Shown: piece after piece, positions 35,601 to 48,335 of the stretch
Layout of the letters: each line of letters begins with the position of its first letter
Position numbering within the stretch: the first letter of the stretch is position 1
From: Plumapathes pennacea
Taxonomy: Eukaryota; Cnidaria; Anthozoa; Antipatharia; Myriopathidae
Reading direction: 5' to 3'
Assembly: GCA_964036295.1 (NCBI GenBank)
Contig: OZ038471.1
Coordinates: 2,816,001 to 2,880,000 of the forward strand
DNA: 64,000 nt
The notes under the pieces: generated by a model
The model's database searches: none
Told to the model about the DNA's origin: nothing
The model's input: the letters and a program-made list of their open reading frames with translations, nothing else
Program-made: the position numbers and the translations under genes

Positions 35601-38600
35601 GTACTTACAGAAATAGTGGTACGCACTTGAAGGGATGCACCAAAACGACCTCATCATATACGATTTGCGTAGCTGATGTTGTTGAACCTATATATAGTCC
35701 GGCAGAACAACAAGTGTATATATGCAATAGAGAGTCAAATTAGGCATAATTAAGTATTGTAGTTAAATTTTTTAACCGTGCTATCACTATAGAAGGCTTG
35801 TTAACAAAAAGGTCGTTTTGATGCATCCCTTTTAGTACTTACAGAAATAGTGGTACGCACTTGAAGGGATGCACCAAAACGACCTCATCATATACGATTT
35901 GCATAGCTAAGATTGTTTAAACTATATATAGTCCGGCAGAACAATAACTGTATATATGCAATAGAGAGTCAAATTAGCAATAATTAAGTTTTGTAGTTAA
36001 ATTTATTAACTGTGCTATCACTATAGAACGCATGCTAACATAAAGGTCGTTTTGATGCATCCCTTTTAGTACTTACAGAAATCGTGGTACGCACTTGAAG
36101 GGATGCACCAAAACGACCTCATCATATACAATTTGCATAGCTAAGATTGTTTAAACTATATATAGTCCGGCAGAACAATAACTGTATATATGCAATAGAG
36201 AGTAAAATTAGCAATAATTAAGTATTGTACTTAAATTTATTAACCGTGCTATCACTATAGAAGGCTTGTTAACAAAAAGGTCGTTTTGATGCATCCCTTT
36301 TAGTACTTACAGAAATCGTGGTACGCACTTGAAGGGATGCACCAAAACGACCTCATCATATACGATTTGCGTAGGTGATGTTATTGAACCTATATATAGT
36401 CCGGCAGAACAAGAACTGTATATATGCAATACAGAGTCAAATTGGCAATAATTAAGTATTGTAGTTAAATTTTTTAACCGTGCTATCACTATAGAACGCA
36501 TGCTAACATAAAGGTCGTTTTGATGCATCCCTTTTAGTACTTACAGAAATAGTGGTACGCACTTGAAGGGATGCACCAAAACGACCTCATCATATACGAT
36601 TTGCGTAGCTGATGTTGTTGAACCTATATATAGTCCGGCAGAACAACAAGTGTATATATGCAATAGAGAGTCAAATTAGGCATAATTAAGTATTGTAGTT
36701 AAATTTTTTAACCGTGCTATCACTATAGAAGGCTTGTTAACAAAAAGGTCGTTTTGATGCATCCCTTTTAGTACTTACAGAAATAGTGGTACGCACTTGA
36801 AGGGATGCACCAAAACGACCTCATCATATACGATTTGCATAGCTAAGATTGTTTAAACTATATATAGTCCGGCAGAACAATAACTGTATATATGCAATAG
36901 AGAGTCAAATTAGCAATAATTAAGTTTTGTAGTTAAATTTATTAACTGTGCTATCACTATAGAACGCATGCTAACATAAAGGTCGTTTTGATGCATCCCT
37001 TTTAGTACTTACAGAAATCGTGGTACGCACTTTAAGGGATGCACCAAAACGACCTCATCATATACGATTTGCGTAGCTGATGTTGTTGAACCTATATATA
37101 GTCCGGCAGAACAACAAGTGTATATATGCAATAGAGAGTCAATTTAGCAATAATTAAGTATTGTAGTTAAATTTATTAACCGTGCTATCACTATAGAATG
37201 CTTGTTAACAAAAAGGTCGTTTTGATGCATCCCTTTTAGTACTTACAGAAATCGTGGTACGCACTTGAAGGGATGCACCAAAACGACCTCATCATATACG
37301 ATTTGCGTAGCTGATGTTGTTGAACCTATATATAGTCCGGCAGAACAACAAGTGTATATATGCAATAGAGAGTCAAATTAGGAATAATTAAGTATTGTAG
37401 TTAAATTTTTTAACCGTCCTATCACTATAGAAGGCTTGTTAACATAAAGGTCGTTTTGATGCATCCCTTTTAGTACTTACAGAAATCCTGGTACGCACTT
37501 GAAGGGATGCACCAAAACGACCTCATCATATACGATTTGCGTAGGTGATGTTATTGAACGCATGCTAACATAAAGGTCGTTTTGATGCATCCCTTTTAGT
37601 ACTTACAGAAATCGTGGTACGCACTTGAAGGGATGCACCAAAACGACCTCATCATATACGATTTGCGTAGCTGATGTTGTTGAACCTATATATAGTCCGG
37701 CAGAACAACAAGTGTATATATGCAATAGAGAGTCAATTTAGCAATAATTAAGTATTGTACTTAAATTTTTTACCCGTGCTATCACTATAGAAGGCTTGTT
37801 AACAAAAAGGTCGTTTTGATGCATCCCTTTTAGTACTTACAGAAATCGTGGTACGCACTTGAAGGGATGCACCAAAACTACCTCATCATATACGATTTGC
37901 ATAGCTAAGATTGTTGAAACTATATATAGTCCGGCAGAACAACAAGTGTATATATGCAATAGAGAGTCAATTTAGCAATAATTAAGTATTGTAGTTAAAT
38001 TTTTTAACCGTGCTATCACTATAGAACGCATGCTAACATAAAGGTCGTTTTGATGCATCCCTTTTAGTACTTACAGAAATCGTGGTACGCACTTGAAGGA
38101 TGCACCAAAACGACCTCATCATATACGATTTGCGTAGCTGATGTTGTTGAACCTATATATAGTCCGGCAGAACAACAAGTGTATATATGCAATAGAGAGT
38201 CAATTTAGCAATAATTAAGTATTGTAGTTAAATTTATTAACCGTGCTATCACTAAAGAAGGCTTGTTAATATAAAGGTCGTTTTGATGCATCCCTTTTAG
38301 TACTTACAGAAATAGTGGTACGCACTTGAAGGGATGCACCAAAACGACCTCATCATATACGATTTGCGTAGCTGATGTTGTTGAATGTATCTATAGTCCC
38401 GTAGATCAAAAACTGAATATATGCAATACAGAGTCAAATTAGCAATAATTAAGTTTTGTAGTTAAATTTTTTAACCGTGCTATCACTATAGAACGCATGC
38501 TAACATAAAGGTCGTTTTGATGCATCCCTTTTAGTACTTACAGAAATCGTGGTACGCACTTGAAGGGATGCACCAAAACGACCTCATCATATACGATTTG

Positions 38601-40564
38601 CGTAGCTGATGTTGTTGAACCTATATATAGTCCGGCAGAACAACAAGTGTATATATGCAATAGAGAGTCAATTTAGCAATAATTAAGTATTGTAGTTAAA
38701 TTTATTAACCGTGCTATCACTATAGAAGGCTTGTTAACAAAAAGGTCGTTTTGATGCATCCCTTTTAGTACTTACAGAAATCGTGGTACGCACTTTAAGG
38801 GATGCACCAAAACGACCTCATCATATACGATTTGCGTAGCTGATGTTGTTTAACCTATATATAGTCCGGCAGAACAACAAGTGTATATATGCAATAGAGA
38901 GTCAATTTAGCAATAACTAAGTATTGTAGGTAAATTTATTAACCGTGCTATCACTAAAGAAGGCTTGTTAATATAAAGGTCGTTTTGATGCATCCCTTTT
39001 AGTACTTACAGAAATAGCGGTACGCACTTGAAGGGATGCACCAAAACGACCTCATCATATACGATTTGCGTAGCTGATGTTGTTGAATGTATCTATAGTC
39101 CCGTAGATCAAAAACTGAATATATGCAATAGAGAGTCAAATTAGCAATAATTAAGTTTTGTAGTTAAATTTATTAACCGTGCAATCACTATACAACGCAT
39201 GCTAACATAAAGGTCGTTTTAATGCATCCCTTTTAGTACTTACAGAAATCGTGGTACGCACTTGAAGGGATGCACCAAAACGACCTCATCATATACGATT
39301 TGCGTAGCTGATGTTGTTGAACCTATATATAGTCCGGCAGAACAACAAGTGTATATATGCAATAGAGAGTCAATTTAGCAATAATTAAGTATTGTAGTTA
39401 AATTTTTTAACCGTGCTATCACTATAGAAGGCTTTTTAACAAAAAGGTCGTTTTGATGCATCCCTTTTAGTACTTACAGAAATCGTGGTACGCACTTGAA
39501 GGGATGCACCAAAACGACCTCATCATATACGATTTGCGTAGCTGATGTTGTTGAATGTATCTATAGTCCCGTAGATCAAAAACTGAATATATGCAATAGA
39601 GAGTCAAATTAGCAATAATTAAATTTTGTAGTTAAATTTTTTAACCGTGCTATCACTATAGAACGCATGCTAACATAAAGGTCGTTTTGATGCATCCCTT
39701 TTAGTACTTACAGAAATCGTGGTACGCACTTGAAGGGATGCACCAAAACGACCTCATCATATACGATTTGCGTAGGTGATGTTATTGAACCTATATATAG
39801 TCCGGCAGAAAAAGAACTGTATATATGCAATACAGAGTCAAATTGGCAATAATTAAGTATTGTAGTTAAATTTTTTAACCGTGCTATCACTATAGAACGC
39901 ATGCTAACATAAAGGTCGTTTTGATGCATCCCATTTGGTATTTACAGAAATCTTGGTACGCACTTGAAGGGATGCACCAAAACGACCTCATCATATACGA
40001 TTTTCGTAGCTGATGTTGTTGAACCTATATATAGTCCTGCAGAACAAGAACTGTATATATGCAATACAGAGTCAAATTGGCAATAATTAAGTATTGTAGT
40101 TAAATTTTTTAACCGTGCTATCACTATAGAACGCATGCTAACATAAAGGTCGTTTTGATGCATCCCATTTAGTATTTACAGAAATCTTGGTACGCACTTG
40201 AAGGGATGCACCAAAACGACCTCATCATATACGATTTTCGTAGCTGATGTTGTTGAACCTATATATAGTCCTGCAGAACAACAAGTGTATATATGCAATA
40301 GAGAGTCAAATTAGCAATAATTAAGTATTGTAGTTAAATTTTTTAACCGTGCTATCACTAAAGAAGGCTTGTTAACATAAAGGTCGTTTTGATGCATCCC
40401 TTTTAGTACTTACAGAAATCGTGGTACGCACTTGAAGGGATGCACCAAAACGACCTCATCATATACGATTTGCGTAGCTGATGTTGTTGAATGTATCTAT
40501 AGTCCCGTAGATCAAAATCTGAATATATGCAATAGAGAGTCAAATTAGCAATAATTAAATTTTG
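20620..40564. repeat. 234-bp satellite array, left block (about 85 units)
   Basis: Head-to-tail units of about 234 bp. Spacing between identical diagnostic sites is 234, 468, 702 or 936 bp. Each unit has the order hairpin (AGGTCG...CGACCT), CATCATATACGATTTGC, GTTGTTGAACCTATATATAG, TCCGGCAGAACAA, TGTATATATGCAATAGAGAG, GCAATAATTAAGTATTGTAG, TTAACCGTGCTATCACTATA, GCTAACATAA. Units at the left edge (to about 22.4 kb) are the most diverged. Blocks of several units are themselves repeated (about 1.64 kb near 29.6/31.2 kb; 936 bp near 35.7/36.7 kb). Shortened units occur near 21,510, 24,480 and 37,556. Recurrent 73-codon minus-strand frames are repeats of one unit and not genes. Confidence 0.97.
20739..20814. 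other. Representative 76-bp satellite hairpin
   Basis: In the array the 5' arm AGGTCGTTTTGATGCATCCC and 3' arm GGGATGCACCAAAACGACCT pair with one A-C mismatch, giving a stem of about 22 bp. A loop of about 33 nt contains a further GTAC...GTAC inner pairing. The same structure recurs in nearly all of the roughly 110 units. In this edge copy the arm reads GATGAATCCCTTC and pairs one base further than in central copies. Confidence 0.9.
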
Positions 40565-41927
40565 TCCCCGAACGAAGTGAGGGAAATACTCAAGACGCTA
40601 ATGCAGTAGTATTATCGCCTTATCGGAGACTCCAAGCCTGCCGCCATCTCGAAATCTAATGTTCGTCTGTCAGTCTGTCAGTCTGTCAGTCTTGCGTGCG
40701 ACCTCGTCCCCAATTCCTATCGCGTCGCTGCAGAACCAATAACAAAGGCCGGATCGATCACGTGTGGCCCTGTAGTTTTACTCGCAATATAAGAAATTAG
40801 ATTGAACGAAGCAACTACAGTATATCGTAGCTGTGTTCACGAAAATAGAAAACTTGAAACACAACAGTCTCGCGAAGCTCGTCTTCAAAAGAGAAGGGAA
40901 CAGGCACGAGCAAGGCGGAATCGTGAAACGATCAAACAGCGCCAAGTTCGTCTCGACAAAAGACGGATTTATGACCGAAAAGAAAACAGCGCATGAATGC
41001 CGATCGAAAGCGACATGAAGAGAAGCGGGTAACACAGACAACTCCGCAAAGGGAACAGCGCTTGAAAGCAAATCGGGAGCTTCAGACGCCGTTTTGTGTT
41101 AAACTCAGATACTTATTTAGAAAGGACAAGCAACAAAGGTTAGTCAGTGGAAATCGAACAATCACCGTGACAAATAAATTCTATCCCGTATAGCTTGTAA
41201 CTCGATCACTTCAAGAATGTACTAAAATCTGTATGCTGATCATTTTCGCCAGTTTCGGCTACCGTATTCGCTCAGAGCAATCGGAACTTGGAGTCTTGAA
41301 TAATTTAGTCAGATGTCTTATTTTTCTGTAATCTGACACGCGGTGATTGCAGCGAGAATCGTTCACAAGCACTTAGACGTATTACTGGGTCTGAAGCCCG
41401 TGTATAATTTGAAGTAAACTGTTCAAGTTTTGCTTTGATTCTGGGAGAAATCTTGCTGTTTTGAGTGGGTTGACATACAAAACAATTCGAGCCTATTAAA
41501 TATGCATGCCTGAGTCTGGAGCATGCAATCCAGAGTAAAAACAAATCGCACAGGAAGCCTATTTAATTGTACTGCCTATGAATTCAAAATTGGAAAATCG
41601 GTGTTCCTTTTTTCCCGTACTACGACGGCCGACCAACTTCAAAATTTGAGTATTAAATTTTGAGAACGTGCTTGGAAGACTGTATGAATTAATTTGACGT
41701 GCCGACCGTGGGAAATACGTACTTCGTCACGCAATCGATTCTTTTTTCAACGCAAAAGTATAACACACACCATTCTTTTTCTCCTTCCTTTGCGTGTAGC
41801 ACTTGAGTTCGAAGAAAAGATTGAGTCAACATTTCGGTAAAACAAAGGCTACTCTTGTTGGGAGTTTCCAAAGTAATATCCCATCAATGGCAGAGTGAGG
41901 GGGTATCTGCGATTATCGTATTTCTAG
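40565..41927 (+). mobile_element. Helitron-like insertion inside the satellite
   Basis: Removing 40,565-41,927 restores an uninterrupted satellite unit (AATTAAATTTTG joined to TAGTTAAATTTT), with no target duplication. The insert begins TCCCC and ends CTAG, matching the Helitron rule 5'-TC...CTRR-3'. A short hairpin (GCAGA, 11-nt loop, TCTGC) lies at 41,890-41,910, 14 bases before the CTAG. Insertion is between G and T where classical Helitrons prefer A and T. No RepHel helicase is present, so it would be non-autonomous. (TCTGTCAG)x3 occurs near 40,670. Confidence 0.7.
40802..41193 (+). pseudogene. Arg-rich repeat ORF fragments inside the Helitron-like insert
   Basis: Two overlapping frames (40,802-40,996 and 40,993-41,193, joined by ATGA) encode basic repeats: REARLQKRREQARARRNRE, RQVRLDKRRIYDRKE and REQRLKANRE. 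Tandem basic repeats of this form precede the helicase in some animal Helitron proteins (family recollection). The frame break and the lack of downstream domains make it a remnant. Confidence 0.45.
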
Positions 41928-44900
41928 TAGTTAAATTTTTTAACCGTGCTATCACTATAGAACGCATGCTAACATAAAGGTCGTTTTGATGCATCCCTTT
42001 TAGTACTTACAGAAATCGTGGTACGCACTTGAAGGGATGCACCAAAACGACCTCATCATATACGATTTGCATAGCTGATGTTGTTGAACCTATATATAGT
42101 CCGGCAGAACAACAAGTGTATATATGCAATAGAGAGTCAAATTAGGAATAATTAAGTATTGTAGTTAAATTTTTTACCCGTGCTATCACTATAGAAGGCT
42201 TGTTAACATAAAGGTCGTTTTGATGCATCCCTTTTAGTACTTACAGAAATAGTGGTACGCACTTGAAGGGATGCACCTAAACGACCTCATCATATACGAT
42301 TGGCATAGCTAAGATTGTTTAAACTATATATAGTCCGGCAGAACAATAACTGTATATATGTAATAGAGAGTCAAATAGCAATAATTAAGTTTTGTAGTTA
42401 AATTTATTAACTGTGCTATCACTATAGAACGCATGCTAACATAAAGGTCGTTTTGATGCATCCCTTTTAGCACTTACAGAAATCGTGGTACGCACTTGAA
42501 GGGATGCACCAAAACGACCTCATCATATACGATTTGCGTAGCTCATGTTGTTGAACCTATATATAGTCCGGCAGAACAACAAGTGTATATATGCAATAGA
42601 GAGTCAATTTGGCAATAATTAAGTATTGTAGTTAAATTTATTAACCGTGCTATCACTATAGAAGGCTTGTTAACATAAAGGTCGTTTTGATGCATCCCTT
42701 TTAGTACTTACAGAAATCGTGGTACGCACTTGAAGGGATGCACCAAAACGACCTCATCATATACGATTTGTATAGCTAAGATTGTTGAAACTATATATAG
42801 TCCGGCAGAACGATAACTGTATATATGCAATAGAGAGTCAAATTAGCAATAATTAAGTATTGTAGTTAAATTTATTAACCGTGCTATCACTATAGAACGC
42901 ATGCTAACATAAAGGTCGTTTTGATGCATCCCTTTTAGTACTTACAGAAATAGTGGTACGCACTTGAAGGGATGCACCAAAACGACCTCATCATATACGA
43001 TTTGCGTAGCTCATGTTGTTGAACCTATATATAGTCCGGCAGAACAACAAGTGTATATATGCAATAGAGAGTCAATTTGGCAATAATTAAGTATTGTAGT
43101 TAAATTTATTAACCGTGCTATCACTATAGAAGGCTTGTTAACATAAAGGTCGTTTTGATGCATCCCTTTTAGTACTTACAGAAATCGTGGTACGCACTTG
43201 AAGGGATGCACCAAAACGACCTCATCAAATACGATTTGTATAGCTAAGATTGTTGAAACTATATATAGTCCGGCAGAACGATAACTGTATATATGCAATA
43301 GAGAGTCAAATTAGCAATAATTAAGTATTGTAGTTAAATTTATTAACCGTGCTATCACTATAGAACGCATGCTAACATAAAGGTCGTTTTGATGCATCCC
43401 TTTTAGTACTTACAGAAATAGTGGTACGCACTTGAAGGGATGCACCAAAACGACCTCATCATATACGATTTGCGTAGCTGATGTTGTTGAACCTATATAT
43501 AGTCCGGCAGAACAACAAGTGTATATATGCAATAGAGAGTCAAGTTAGCAATAATTAAGTATTGTAGTTAAATTTTTTAACCGTGCTATCATTATAGAAG
43601 GCTTGTTAACATAAAGGTCGTTTTGATGCATCCCTTTTAGTACTTACAGAAATCGTGGTACGCACTTGAAGGGATGCACCAAAACGACCTCATCATATAC
43701 GATTTGCATAGCTAAGATTGTTGAAACTATATATAGTCCGGCAGAACGATAACTGTATATATGCAATAGAGAGTCAAATTAGCAATAATTAAGTATTGTA
43801 GTTAAATTTATTAACCGTGCTATCACTTTAGAAGTCTTGCTAACATAAAGGTCGTTTTGATGCATCCCTTTTAGTACTTACAGAAATCGTGGTACGCACT
43901 TGAAGGGATGCACCAAAACGACCTCATCATATACGATTTGCGTAGCTGATGTTGTTGAACCTATATATAGTACGGCAGAACAACAAGTGTATATATGCAA
44001 TAGAGAGTCAAGTTAGCAATAATTAAGTATTGTAGTTAAATTTTTAACCGTGCTATCACTATAGAAGGCTTGTTAACATAAAGGTCGTTTTGATGCATCC
44101 CTTTTAGTACTTACAGAAATAGTGGTACGCACTTGAAGGGATGCACCAAAACGAGACTCATCATGTACGATTTGCATAGCTAAGATTGCTCAACCTATAT
44201 GTAGTCCGGCAGAACGATCAAAGTATATATGCAATAGAGAGTCAAATTAGCAATAATTAAGTATTGTAGTTAAATTTTTTAACCGTGGAATCATTATAGA
44301 ACGCTTGCTAATATAAAGGTCGTTTTGATGCATCCCTTTTAGTACTTACCGAAATTTTTGTACGCACTTGAAGGGATGCACCAAAACGACCTCATCATAT
44401 ACGATTTGCATAGCTAAGATTGTTGAAACTATATATGGTCCGGCAGAACGATAAAGGTATATATGCAATAGAGAGTCAAATTAGCAATAATTAAGCATTG
44501 TAGTTAAATTTTTTAACCGTGGTATCATTATAGAACGGTTGCTAACATAAAGGTCGTTTTGATGCATCCCTTTTAGTACTTACAGAAATCGTGGCCCGCA
44601 CTTGAAGGGATGCACCAAAACGACCTCATCATATACGATTTGCGTAGCTGATGTTGTTGAACCTATATATAGTCCGGCAGAAAAAAAATTGTATATATGC
44701 AATAGAGAGTCACATTAGCAATAATTAAGTATAGTAGATAAATGTTTTAACCGTGCTATCACTATAGAACGCATGCTAACATAAAGGTCGTTTTGATGCA
44801 TCCCTTTTACTACATACAGAAATCGTGGTACGCACTTGAAGGGATGCACCAAAACGACCTCATCATATACGATTTGGATAGCTAAGATTGTACAAAGTAT

Positions 44901-46982
44901 ATATAGTCCGGCAGAACGATAACTGTATATATGCAATACAGAGTCAAATTAGCAATAATTAAGTATTGTAGTTAAATTTATTAACCGTGCTATAACTATA
45001 GAACGCATGCTAACATAAAGGTCGTTTTGATGCATCCCTTTTAGTACTTACAGAAATCGTGGTACGCACTTGAAGGGATGCACCAAAACGACCTCATCAT
45101 ATACAATTTGCGTAGGTGATGTTGTTGAACCTAGATATAATCCGGCAGAACAAAAACTGTATATATGCAATAGAGAATCAATTTAGCAATAATTAAGTAT
45201 TGTAGTTAAATTTTTAACCGTGCTATCACTATAGAAGGCTTGTTAACGTAAAGGTCGTTTTGATGCATCCCTTTTAGTACTTACAGAAATAGTGGTACAC
45301 ACTTGAAGGGATGCACCAAAACGACCTCATCATATACAATTTGCATAGCTAAGATTGTTGAAATTATATATAGTACGGCAGAACGATAACTGTATATAGG
45401 CAATAGAGAGTCAAATTAGCAATAATTAAGTATTGTAGTTACATTTTTTAACCGTGCTATCACTATAGAACGCATGCTAACATAAAGGTCGTTTTGATGC
45501 ATCCCTTTTAGTACTTACAGAAATCGTGGTACGCACTTGAAGGGATGCACCAAAACGACCTCATCATATACGATTTGCGTAGCTGATGTTGTTGAATCTA
45601 TCTATAGTCCCGTAGAACAAAAACTGTATATATGCAATACAAAGTCAAATTAGCAATAATTAAGTATAGTTGTTAAATTTTTTAACCGTGCTATCATATA
45701 GAAGGCTTGCTAACATAAAGGTCGTTTTGATGCATCCCTTTTAGTACTTACAGAAATCGTGGTACGCACTTGAAGGGATGCACCAAAATGACCTCATCAT
45801 ATACGATTTGCATAGCTAAGATTGTTGAACCTATATATAGTCCGGCAGAAAGATAACTGTATATATGCAATAGAGAGTCAAATTAGCAATAATTAAGTAT
45901 TGTAGTTAAATTTTTTAACCGTGTTATAACTATAGAACGCATGCTAACATAAAGGTCGTTTTGATGCATCCCTTTCAGTACTTACAGAATAGTGGTACGC
46001 ACTTGAAGGGATGCACCAAAACGACCTCATCATGTACGATTTGCATAGCTAAGATTGTTGAACCTATATATAGTCCGGCAGAACGATAAATGTATATATG
46101 CAATAGAGAGTCAAATTAGCAATAATTAAGTATTGTAGTTAAATTTTTTAACCGTGCTATCACTATAGAACGCATGCTAACATAAAGGTCGTTTTCATGC
46201 ATCCCTTTTAGTACTTACAAAAATCGTGGTACGCACTTGAAGGGATGCACCAAAACGACCTCCTCATATACGATTTGCAAAGCTAAGATTGTTGAACCTA
46301 TTTATAGTCCGGCCGAACAACAAGTGTATATATGCAATAGAGAGTCAAATTAGCAATAATTAAGTATATTAGTTAAATTTTTTAACCGTGCTATCACTAT
46401 AGAAGGCTTGTTAACACAAAGGTCGTTTTGATGCATCCCTTTTAGTACTTACAGAAATCGTGGTACGCACTTGAAGGGATGCACCAAAACGACCTCATCA
46501 TATACGATTTGCGTAGCTGATGTTGTTGAACCTATATATAGTCCGGCAGAATAAGAACTGTATATATGCAATACAGAGTCAAATTAGCAATAATTAAGTA
46601 TTGTAGTTAAATTTTTTAACCGTGCTATCACTATAGAAGGCTTGCTAACATAAAGGTCGTTTTGATACATCCCTTTTAGTACTTACAGAAATCGTTGAAC
46701 GCACTTGAAGGGATGCACCAAAACGACCTCATCATATACGATTTGCATAGCTAAGATTGTTGAACCTATATATAGTCCGGCAGAACAACAACTGTGTATA
46801 TGCAATAGAGAGTCAAATTAGCAATAATTAGGTTTTGTTGTTTAATTTATTAACCGTGCTATTACTATAGAACGCATGCTAACATAAAGGTCGTTTTGAT
46901 GCATCCCTTTTAGTACTTACAGAAATCGTGGTACGCACTTGAAGGGATGCACCAAAACGACCTCATCATATACGATTTGCAT
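41928..46982. repeat. 234-bp satellite array, middle block (about 22 units)
   Basis: Continues the array in the same phase and orientation after the Helitron-like insert. A two-unit block (468 bp, marked by GTAGCTCATGTTG and TTTGGCAATAATT) is duplicated at 42.54 and 43.01 kb. From about 44.1 kb units begin to diverge again. Confidence 0.97.
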
Positions 46983-47637
46983 TAATTGATTCATGCTTAG
47001 CGTGCGTCTTTGGAGTTATGGATGCACGCGGGAAGTTGGGAGAGCACGAGAATATCGTAAGAGTTGCTCGAGGCTCTAGCTTCACTAGTGTTTTCCTAAC
47101 TTCGCAAGTGCATTTATAACTCGATAGACGTACAGCTAAAAGCATGGACCAATTCTTTTATAAGATAGGCACACAAAATTACGAGCGAAAAACAAATTTT
47201 CATTTCATATTGAATGCAAAATTCTCTTTGGATGCGCAAAAGGAAAAACAAACTTTCTCATTGGCTGATTGAAAACACGGCGCCACAACTTACTAAAGGT
47301 GAAGTAGTACGGGCAACATTTTCAGTGCAACTTGTCGTGCAATAATGTTGCGTTGCAAGTTGCACCGTAATGTTGCGCGTATTAGCACCGTGTTGGAAGT
47401 TGCAGCAACATGTTGCACGAAGTAGAAGTGGGTTCTACTTCGTGCAACATGTTGCTGCAACTTGCAACACGGTGGTAATACGAGCAACATTACGGTGCAA
47501 CTTGCAACGCAACATTGTTGCACGACAAGTTGTACTGAAAATGTTGCCCATATACACAAGCTTTCTCATTATCCCAAACTCCCTCTCGTGTTTGCATCAG
47601 GCTATGTAAACACGGGAATGCGTTTTATATTTCTTAA
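46983..47637. mobile_element. Insertion carrying a 239-bp palindrome
   Basis: The satellite breaks after CGATTTGCAT and resumes at AGCTAAGGTTGTTGAA. The inserted 655 bp are not satellite. Within it 47,311-47,549 form a near-perfect palindrome starting GGGCAACATTTTCAGTGCAA and centred on AGTAGAAGTGGGTTCTACT near 47,430, with arms of about 118 bp rich in TTGCAACATGTTGCA-like motifs. Such GTTGCAAC hairpin elements look like foldback MITEs. Open frames on both strands here are palindrome artefacts. Confidence 0.8.
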
Positions 47638-48335
47638 AGCTAAGGTTGTTGAATCTAGAAGAAGTCCGGCAGAATGACAACTGTATATAAGCAATAGACA
47701 GTCAAGTAGCGATAATTAAGTATTGTAGTTTAATTTTTAAACGTGATATCGCTATAGAAGGCTGGCTAACATAAAGGTCGTTTTGATGTATCCCTTCGAG
47801 CTTACAGAAACCGTGGTACGCACTAGAAGGGATGCACCAAAACGACCTCATCATATACGATTTTCATTAAGCTAAGCCGATTGCTGAACCTATAATTAGT
47901 CCGGTACAATGACAACTGTATATAAGCGATAGAGAGTCAAATTAGCGATAATTAAGTATTGTAGTTAAATTTCTTAACAGTGATATTGCTATAGAAGGCT
48001 GGCAAACATAAATGTCGTTTTGATGCATCCCTTCGAGTACTTACAGAGATCGTGGTACGCAGTAGAAGGGATGCACCAAAACGACCTCATCATATACGAT
48101 TTGCAGAGCTAAGGTTGTTGAACCTATAAGAAGTCCAGGAGAATAACAACTGTGTATAAGCGATAAAGATTAAAACTAAGGGAGAATTAAGAATTTAATT
48201 TTTTTATTTTTAATCGAAAACTCTAAAGAAGGTTGGCTCACATAACGGGTCATTTGATGCATCTTTTCGATTTCTTACAGAACAGAGATTGTGGTAGGCA
48301 CTAAAAGGATTGCAACAAAACGACCTCATGAAAGG
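47638..48335. repeat. 234-bp satellite array, diverged right edge (about 3 units)
   Basis: Three units with edge-type bases (CATCCCTTCGAG, GCGATAATTAAG), as at the left edge. The last unit (48,230-48,335) has a decayed hairpin (GCATCTTTTCG...AAAAGGATTGC), after which satellite similarity stops. Confidence 0.93.

Noticed and set aside
25548..40163. Recurrent 73-codon minus-strand frames (MHQNDLYVSMRSIVIARLKN...)
   Set aside because: They are one satellite unit plus the hairpin of the next. They recur at multiples of 234 bp, and many units carry stops in the same frame.
47293..47609. Mirror open frames on both strands
   Set aside because: Direct consequence of the 239-bp palindrome.
20620..48335. 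CRISPR-like array
   Set aside because: Units are contiguous 234-bp tandem repeats without unique spacers, in a eukaryotic genome.
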